From NCBI GenBank assembly GCA_951230915.1, contig OX579635.1:23002001-23066000 (forward strand): 64,000 nucleotides of DNA. Reading direction: 5' to 3'. The notes under the pieces were generated by a model. That model saw only the letters and a list, made by a program, of their open reading frames with translations. It searched no databases and had not been told where the DNA came from. Of the stretch, positions 50,393-64,000 are shown piece after piece. A program made the translations under genes and the position numbers. This DNA is from Antitrichia curtipendula (lineage: Eukaryota; Streptophyta; Bryopsida; Hypnales; Leucodontaceae). Numbering within the stretch: the first letter of the stretch is position 1; each line of letters starts with the position of its first letter.

Positions 50393-50396
50393 TTAA

Positions 50397-52162
50397 AGGA
50401 AAAGAGGGAATTCAAAGCAACCCAACACCATAATAAAAACCAACAACCAACTACAACATTATCCATGTTGGAACACCAAGTATCAGCATTGAAAAGATAC
50501 TTCCACCATCTCCAATAACAACACAAGATCTCAAAACTAACTACTACCACGTCTTGTATTCCAAATAACATAACCACTGCGAGTTGAGGCATATTTCACT
50601 CCAAAAGCAAAGGAACAATGTGACTTCACTCTCGAGGGAAAACCGACACCTACAGAACGTAAACGCACACAACCAAAAAAACAAAAGCAAAACGGATGTG
50701 CGCAGGGATGAATGCAGGCACCTCTTACACTGCACGTCGCAGCCAATTCGATCCCCACAGCTTCCCAAGATAATTTTGAAATTACACGTACATACATTCA
50801 GGAAACAGGTGGGCCTAAAAGGAATAAAGCGGTCCATAGAAAAGACTTTCTCCTACTGCGTCCTAGCGTCCTATCTCAGAGTGAGACCAATGGCAAAAAT
50901 ATTCTCCCTGGACTTGAAAATTCCCCACAATCAATTGTGCTTAGTTACACACACATCCGTAGACACGCTCGTCCACAGAGCACCCCTGCAGCTGAGATCC
51001 AACAACTCGGATGCACTACGGTGCACTCACCATATTACCTTTCAGTTTGCCACCGTCCTACAACCAACGACACCAGGAAATGAAAAGCGCACGCGTTACT
51101 AGGTGGCCAACGTAGGGCCCGTCTGGCAGAAAAGCCCATGCTCCGAAGGTTGTATCGGTCCAGCAGTCATCCAAGGGATCTTGCAACTCCGAATGCAGAA
51201 ACAGGAATCACCCTGAGATCCACACAGAAGAACACCATGCCAAAGTCATATAGGGTGGTCTTCAGGGAGACAAGGACCCAGACCAAACACTGCACCAAAG
51301 TGAGGAGTTCCATACGCGCTCAGATGGGGAGTCAATGAAGGACTCCGCACACTCAAACTCGAGCTTCTCATTTCCAGATAAATCTGCAACACCACATCAT
51401 GCGCAAGGCTACCAGCCTTCACCACACAAAACACCCTCCTCAACAGAAACGCAGTGGAAACACAGGGTCATGAAGATAAACGTTTCACCGTTGAAACAGT
51501 ACAACAACCAATTGGAGGCAGCAGTACAGCAGAAAACCTAGTCGAAAAGAAAACAATGATGGACAAACAACTCGGTAAACCCCGCAACATCCAAGCAGAC
51601 GGAACTGCCCCTTTGCACTCAAGGAAAGTCACGGCACAAACCCATCAGGTCGAAGAGAATCCTGAAAACAAGGGCCTGCGGAGACTGGGTCCATTGGCAG
51701 ACCTCCATAGTAGAGACTCGCTTTCTGAAACATCCTACCTAACAAGACATATTCATAATAAGCTTCCCGAGGACAGAGACTGGTTGACCGAAGCCCATCA
51801 CAGAGGAAAATGATCCCGAGCTGTGACATTCTGCCTGGACAAAGCAGTGAACTGCTGACCTAACTATCACCCCAAAGAAGAATCGAGGCACATGGAAAAG
51901 TCACCATGCCAAAATGATTCACCAACACAACTTCGCCTCGGTCTTCAGTAGCCATTTACATGGCAACTTGCTCAGGAGCAAAGTCATACGAAAGTCCACC
52001 TGCAATAGGAACAGAAAATAAGATTCTTGCCTCCATGAATTACAGCTCAGCAGAAAAAAAGGCTGACAAAACAAAAGCAGAAAGATGCAGCACGACACCA
52101 CCTCAGGGAATGCATACATTCAAACAAGGACTGGACGTACTTGAATATACAATGTCATCTCC
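50397..52162 (-). other. 3' flank of the CK2 alpha gene, no coding exon recognised
   Basis: Composition matches the CK2 introns (T/G-rich on the minus strand, unlike the AT-rich repeats to the left). Part of it is therefore likely 3' UTR or downstream transcribed DNA. Plus-strand frames of up to 172 codons show no domain and read A/C-rich low-order sequence. No end of transcript can be set. Confidence 0.35.
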
Positions 52163-55605
<3,443 letters not shown>

Positions 55606-55630
55606 ACATGTGTCCTGGACGACCCGGCTC

Positions 55631-55825
55631 TATCCAACTCCAAAGCGCCTGCTTCTCCACAGAAAACGGACGCCTCAAGCTTCGGAGTGAAATCCTCAAA
55701 CTGCACAAGATGTCGCATTCCTCGGGCTCCGGGGGCCACCGTGCAGCTCGAAATGATCCAAAATCTTCCCATGAAACGACAGAAAAACGACAGAAAATCG
55801 ACAGAAAAATTACGGATCCAAAACG
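55631..55825 (-). promoter_or_regulatory. CK2 leader, minus copy, cut by the gap
   Basis: Mirror of 60982-61176, including three TTTTCTGTCG units (55777-55808 region). It differs from the plus copy at six positions, all within 55631-55707. The upstream promoter is missing because the sequence enters the N run. Confidence 0.7.
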
Positions 55826-56025
55826 NNNNNNNNNNNNNNNNNNNNNNNNNNNNNNNNNNNNNNNNNNNNNNNNNNNNNNNNNNNNNNNNNNNNNNNNNNN
55901 NNNNNNNNNNNNNNNNNNNNNNNNNNNNNNNNNNNNNNNNNNNNNNNNNNNNNNNNNNNNNNNNNNNNNNNNNNNNNNNNNNNNNNNNNNNNNNNNNNNN
56001 NNNNNNNNNNNNNNNNNNNNNNNNN
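55826..56025. other. Assembly gap of exactly 200 N
   Basis: The round length indicates a placeholder rather than a measured size. The left edge is the mirror of position 60982 and the right edge the mirror of 59036, so about 1,945 bp of inverted-repeat arm is probably missing. Confidence 0.98.
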
Positions 56026-56281
56026 TCATTGCAACCCAAAAATGAAAAAAATGTTCTTTAACCACAAGCAAATGTGGTTCCTCATGCAATAATACTAATT
56101 ACTAGATTTTTTACTCTCCTCTTAAAGGCCACAAAGGTGTAATAATCTTTCAAATTAATATTTTTAACTTTAATCCCTTGGGGCTTTATTCTTTTTTTAA
56201 CTTTGAATACTACCAATTTATATTTATTGCCTCGCCACAGCTCTCTAACTTCTAAATTAGCACTGGTCACTTATCAACTTT
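56026..56281 (-). repeat. Inner end of the left arm of the giant inverted repeat
   Basis: Exact reverse complement of 58781-59036 over 256 bp as far as I can read. Homology stops at 56281/58780. It carries a 62-codon Lys-rich frame on each arm that I do not regard as a gene. Confidence 0.9.
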
Positions 56282-56292
56282 CATCAGGGAAG

Positions 56293-56448
56293 TCAATGCA
56301 TGCCAATATTGTGCATTGAAATGCTATCAAGCTAATTTGGTGCCAACCTCCATGCAAACTTAGTATCAAGCTTAGCATAGAGGTTGGTACCAAATTAGCT
56401 TGATAGTGTTTCAGTGCATCATATTGGCACCATATTGGCATGCATTGA
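56293..56448. repeat. 156-bp hairpin at the spacer edge
   Basis: Long inverted arms (tcaatgcatgccaatatt ... ctatcaagctaatttggt.ccaacctc, then the inverse) meet around 56368. Bulges are few. It lies 12 bp inside the left boundary of the 2.5-kb spacer. Confidence 0.85.
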
Positions 56449-58780
56449 ACTTTATGATGTTAGTCTTGTCTTTTTGTCTGGGACCATGGAATCTTTAATT
56501 GCCGATTTGATTCTTATGTTTGGCTGTTCAAGGGACTGTGAATTCTCGAATTGCACGGAATGTGGCAAAAAATAAATAAATTTAAAATTGGACAACAAAT
56601 TACAATGCCAAATCAGTGCGGAAAAATTGAATAGAAGAATTAAGAAAATTAATAATGAATTGAAAAAAAAAATTAGTATTTTAATTTTTTTTAAATTATA
56701 GAATTTTTAAATTTAATGTGGCATGAGTGCATCCATATCAAAATGCTATTTTTTAATTATTATTTTGATTATATTTAAAATTATTTTAAAGTTATTTTAA
56801 ATAATTTAATTTAATTTAAATTAAATTTGTATTAAATTTGTATGAATTTAAAAAATAATACACTAACCAATATTAATCATTGGTGATGAGTACTGTCCAG
56901 CTTCCTTAAAAGGGTTTGTGCATTTCTTTGGAGAAAACCCTCAAAGGGAAACAACCCCTTTGAGAATTGATTTATTTTTATAATGGTAAGTTGCTCTATC
57001 AATATCACAAAGAAAGGAATTCTATTTTGTTGCGTATATGGTAGCACCTTGGATCTCATGCCAATTGAAAGCAACTGCCAAGATAACGGGGACATACTTA
57101 GTGTCCATTTAAAGCCTTAAATAAAGAAACAAGTTTAAAACAAACAATCTATATACCATTTTAACTTTAAACATTTATTTTCAAAGAAAGTTGACTCATT
57201 TGAAATCTTGATAAATTTGAAAAATAGTGCATGAAAGTTCCATGAAAATTTTCCAATTGCATCTTGATGAACTAAAATGTATTTAATGTTTTTGACAAAT
57301 GCAAAGCATGATTGATTTTTGTAATAGAACATTAGAAGGTTTGGAATAATGCTTTGAAAGATTATTTTAAATTATTTGAATTTTATCTTTAACAACTATT
57401 GTCATTCATTTTATTAGTTGTTGTCCTTCAAAGTAAATAATAAAAGAGAATGACATGGCTAGAATAGAGCGCTAGTTTTTTAATAGTAGTGAAATTATAG
57501 CAATGTCTCCTAGCATACAAGCCAATCGAAGTGATTACAAATGTTTCCTATTAGGTGAATGTCTCCGATTTGTTTTGCACCTACAGTTGAGTAGTCTAGT
57601 ATGAGTCCTGGCCAGAGTGTTGTGTAATTTTCTATTTTTTATGTGCTTGTGTGATGTGATGAAAAAGTTATGTATGATCAAGCTAGTTGGTCGAGGAAGT
57701 GAGAAGTCCTATTTGGTGGAGCTATAATGAGATAATCTATTAATGTTGGTGAGAAGATGTCGTGTGTGATGTAAGATGAGTCTGGTTGCGTGGAAGTTGT
57801 GAGTGGAAGTTTGTGATGGAGATGTAGAGTTCAAGTTGATTGAAGAGATGTAAGGAGCAAAATATTGATGTTAAATTGAAAGTTGTAATATGGTGATTTG
57901 TTACCATTTGAATAATATGACAAGAATTTATATCAAATTGGAAGTTGCAATATATGCGTATGTTTGATTAAAGAGTTTTATTGAAGTGTGAAAGTGTAGT
58001 TCACAAGCCTAGTCGGAAGTGTGTTCATGTAATTATGCTTGTTCAATGGTCAATCAAATCAAAATTAAGTTGCAATTTGAGTGAACAGTTTGTGGTGATT
58101 AGGTTTTGAGCTTTACTCTGTGAACTCAATTGGAATTCTTGCATATTCTATTGAGTGTTATCATATGAAATTTATGAGTTGCAATTTGTAAAATCTAATT
58201 GGAAGTATTTGTATATACTCTACGACTCAGTCCATTTAAAAATCGGAGTAACTTGTGTATCGAGTGTGTGATAGAATATAGAGTTGGAATATTATGTGAG
58301 ATGGTGATTTCAGTCAAAATTTTAAGTGTTGTTGTAGTACTACTTGTGTCAATTGCCAAATTGAGAACATGGTTGATTCAAGTTGAAAATTAATATTGTT
58401 GTTAGTGAATGTTTAAGTTTGTGAGTGTAAATTTCAATTGACCAATTTAGAAATGAAAGGAGTTTGTTAGTTGTATAGTCCAAGTTAGAGTAGAACACGA
58501 AGTATGAATGTTCCAATTTGGTTTATCCATGTGTGTTTGTTATGTATCAAATTGGAGAGAATTTTCGAGAGTATGGAAGGCAATTGTTTAAACTTGGTTC
58601 AAGAAAGCATTATGTACAAGGAAGAGTGATATTGAAAATAAAAATGATTAGTTCCAAGTTGGTGAGAAGGATGTGAAAATTTTGGAAGTAGTGATTATGT
58701 AAACTAGGCTAAGAAGTAGAGACATAAGAATCAAATTGGTAATTAAAGATTCCGTGGTTTCCAGATAAAAAGACAAGACT
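56449..58780. other. Central spacer of the inverted repeat, no gene seen
   Basis: The left half is very AT-rich. The right half (57480-58780) is T/G-rich with scattered variants of 'tcaaattggaagttgcaatat'. No domain-bearing frame or splice chain was found. Confidence 0.45.
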
Positions 58781-59036
58781 AAAGTTGATAAGTGACCAGT
58801 GCTAATTTAGAAGTTAGAGAGCTGTGGCGAGGCAATAAATATAAATTGGTAGTATTCAAAGTTAAAAAAAGAATAAAGCCCCAAGGGATTAAAGTTAAAA
58901 ATATTAATTTGAAAGATTATTACACCTTTGTGGCCTTTAAGAGGAGAGTAAAAAATCTAGTAATTAGTATTATTGCATGAGGAACCACATTTGCTTGTGG
59001 TTAAAGAACATTTTTTTCATTTTTGGGTTGCAATGA
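58781..59036 (+). repeat. Inner end of the right arm of the giant inverted repeat
   Basis: Exact partner of 56026-56281. Beyond 59036 the right arm continues into AT-rich DNA whose partner falls in the N gap. Confidence 0.9.
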
Positions 59037-60500
59037 CCAATTAAAAATCCATTTGGAAGCATTCCTATTTAAATTGCCTCCCCTGGATGAACTTATATTA
59101 TTTTGCTTGTTTTTCTCAAATTGGATCCAAGTTTATCTCCAAGTATCCCATAGTCTTTGGGGAGGGATAGAATGATATTTTTAGAAACTATAAGTTTAAT
59201 GAAAAACTTGAACAAAATGAGGAAATGAATCATCAAGTTAAAGATAATAGAAGGAAAACTAAAAATGTCAAAATATTTGGTCATAAAAATAATCAAGAGT
59301 TAATTCAAGGAAAAATATTGCAATTGAATGTGTTACAAGAACATTCATGCTAGAGAAACAAAAAGAGATGCCATTTGATTAATTATGAATAATTTTTAAA
59401 AAGGACCCCTTTTGCCATCTATGCACAAATCCTAGTAGCTTGTAAATCAATTAAATGATTTAAAATACAAATATTATTATGATGGTGCGTGATATTATTT
59501 TATTATATAAACATACTTTGTAGATCTTATTTTAAAATAGCCTTTTGAAAATCCATATATCATTATTTTTAGGCAAAATTTATAATATATCATCATAATT
59601 TTGGAATGTGAACTACGCCTTTATCCTTTAGGATTTTAATATTGAAATTTTGATGTAATTTAACTAGATTTAAAAAAAAATCCTAACAAAGTCTCATAGA
59701 AATTAAGAGAGATTTAGGACCTCAATCTAAGAAACCATGGTTGTGAACCATTTGCAGTGCCAAGAGATTAAAAGATATTTAAAAGATATTAAAGATTCAA
59801 AAATATATATTTAAAATTTTAAAAATATTATTTAACTATTTTATGTTAAGTTTTTTTTTAAACAGTTAAAAATTATTAATTGATATTGCAGTTTCTCAGC
59901 CATGTCAAACTACTGATATTGTTATGTTCCCACGTTTCCAACAATCCGAGAACTTATAGTCTTTAGGAGGCCTCAAAAATCTTCTAATGGTCACAAATTT
60001 TTCTAGCACAATTGTGATGTAAGAACAATCATACTCGAATAATAGAAAGAGTTGCCATTTAATTAATTACAAATAATTAAAAAAAACACTACTATTGCAT
60101 CCACGTGCAAATCTTATTAGTTTGTAAATATATTAATTAATTTAAAATACAAATAATGTTATATCTGGTATGAGATGTTAGTTGATTATATGAAAATGCT
60201 TTATGGATCAAAATTTACAATAGCCTTTTAAAAATAAAAAATATAATTATTCTTAAGTGGAATTTACAATACATCTTCACAATTTTAAAAATTTGGACTA
60301 CGCCTTTATCCTTTAAGAGGTTTATTATTGACACTTCAAAGTAATCTTTAAAAACTAAATTTTCTTTTTAGTAAGCTCTTATAGAGTCACAAGTTCAAAT
60401 TATATTTACCTTGTAATATCAACATTAAAGATTTTGTATTGCTTGTGAGTGCAAATGAATATGTTCCATTCTCAATAACAACCAATAATGTTCATTTTTT
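59037..60500. other. AT-rich upstream flank, no gene seen
   Basis: Two related stretches ('tactatgcctttatcctttagg' type at 59614-59635 and 60297-60319, each preceded by similar 'gatttgcaagtt...' blocks) show a diverged direct duplication of about 680 bp. No exon is supported. Confidence 0.45.
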
Positions 60501-60519
60501 CCCTTCCAAAAAAGATTCT

Positions 60520-61201
60520 TAAGACACATGCCAAAAATTCATATGTTATCATTCATTTGCAAAAGTGAATTTGTAAGCCCAATTCGTCCAAACATGTTCA
60601 AACGGTGGACAAAGGGTCAACCTACCCACTTGAAGCTAAACCTGAAAAGTCAAACCATAAGACGAAGTCATTACGTCAAGGCGAACAACAGGGGGCCCAC
60701 CGAAGCCAAACAGGTGGACCCCATTTGCTGACACGACCAACGCATCTCCCGCAACGGATGAGATCGACAAGATATCCGGCCCATCTGCCGGCCCGGTATC
60801 ATGCTGGTATCTCATCCAACGGATGAAGCCCTAGCTTGGCCTCTCCTCTCCCCCTTCCCCTTCCTGGCAGGGTACCGACGCTTTCGGATCCTCGTGTCTT
60901 TGTTGCCATTTTCTTCAGTTTCCATCGTCGTTCGCAGTTCGTTCCGGTCACGGGGGACGTCGGGAGGGCCGCCGGAGTTTGCGTTTTGGATCCGTAATTT
61001 TTCTGTCGATTTTCTGTCGTTTTTCTGTCGTTTCATGGGAAGATTTTGGATCATTTCGAGCTGCACGGTGGCCCCCGGAGCCCGAGGAATGCGACATCTC
61101 GTGCAGCTTGAGGATTTCACTCCGAAGCTTGAGTCGTCCGTTTCCTGTGGAGAAGCAGGCGCTTCGGAGTTGGATCGAGCCGGGTCGTCCAGGACACATG
61201 T
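60520..61201 (+). promoter_or_regulatory. Promoter and leader of CK2 alpha, plus copy
   Basis: Composition changes from AT-rich to balanced at about 60590. A pyrimidine patch (60836-60867) without a TATA box is typical of plant housekeeping promoters. The leader has three TTTTCTGTCG units (60999-61030). An overlapping uORF (61035-61208) starts in the leader and ends beyond the main ATG at 61202, and a second short one runs 61198-61221. The transcription start is inferred, not seen. Confidence 0.5.

Positions 61202-61208
<7 letters not shown>
61035..61208 (+). promoter_or_regulatory. Overlapping uORF in the CK2 leader
   Basis: A 57-codon frame from ATG 61035 ends at TAG 61206-61208, seven nucleotides into the main frame. 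Four of the six differences between gene copies change its residues, so its peptide is probably not conserved. Its position could still reduce initiation at the first main AUG. Confidence 0.5.
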
Positions 61209-63998
<2,790 letters not shown>

Positions 63999-64000
63999 TT

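Noticed and set aside
50584..51102. 172-codon plus-strand frame beside the CK2 gene
   Set aside because: A/C-rich with no motif; it lies antisense to probable CK2 3' flank. Overlapping frames of similar length indicate chance.
58792..58980. 62-codon Lys-rich frame present on both inner arms (also 56082-56270)
   Set aside because: The duplication follows from the inverted repeat itself. It starts at GTG with a stop just upstream, and composition explains the Lys/Ile content.

Overview
This is nuclear DNA from a streptophyte, most likely a land plant. Two diagnostic proteins support that: a ZF-HD (zinc-finger homeodomain) transcription factor, a family restricted to the plant lineage, and a casein kinase II alpha subunit with the plant plastid-type N-terminal extension. 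Introns are short to medium with ordinary GT-AG sites, and long AT-rich gene-poor stretches are full of small non-autonomous transposons. The sequence alone does not fix the clade. The window contains one run of exactly 200 N (55826-56025).

Layout. 1-7.5 kb is AT-rich DNA with two copies of an element flanked by TTAA and one 317-bp terminal-inverted-repeat (TIR) element. 7.8-12 kb holds a minus-strand gene in six coding exons, reconstructed here from splice sites. It encodes about 258 aa with a segment resembling a PH/myosin-TH1 fold and a helical C-terminus, and I do not recognise the family. 12-31 kb is gene-free: tandem repeats, foldback elements, microsatellites and many more TTAA-element copies, including one copy nested inside another that reveals the target-site duplication. 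31.5-34.5 kb is the intronless-CDS ZF-HD gene with a long, uORF-containing leader. 34.5-39.2 kb is a repeat-poor, composition-balanced island without a convincing ORF. 39.3-50.4 kb is again repeats, including a roughly 3.1-kb element with long TIRs that carries an internal inverted repeat, a palindromic MITE and a tRNA-derived SINE-like unit.

50.4-64 kb is a very large inverted repeat. It carries two essentially identical CK2 alpha genes head to head: a complete copy on the minus strand (52163-55605) and a copy on the plus strand (61202 to beyond the window end). Both edges of the N gap are collinear with the right arm, so the gap appears to stand for about 1.9 kb of left arm. This is either a recent inverted duplication or an assembly foldback or haplotig error; the sequence inside the window cannot decide.

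Functionally, CK2 alpha is a constitutive Ser/Thr kinase. The extended form resembles plastid CK2, which phosphorylates plastid transcription and RNA-binding proteins, while an internal AUG at codon 103 coincides with the start of canonical cytosolic/nuclear plant CK2 alpha. The ZF-HD gene is a DNA-binding regulator. The three gene loci show no obvious shared pathway. The most notable observations are the nested TTAA-flanked transposon (piggyBac-like target choice in a plant), the giant palindrome with its collinear gap, the possible dual-product CK2 gene, and the unrecognised PH-like gene.
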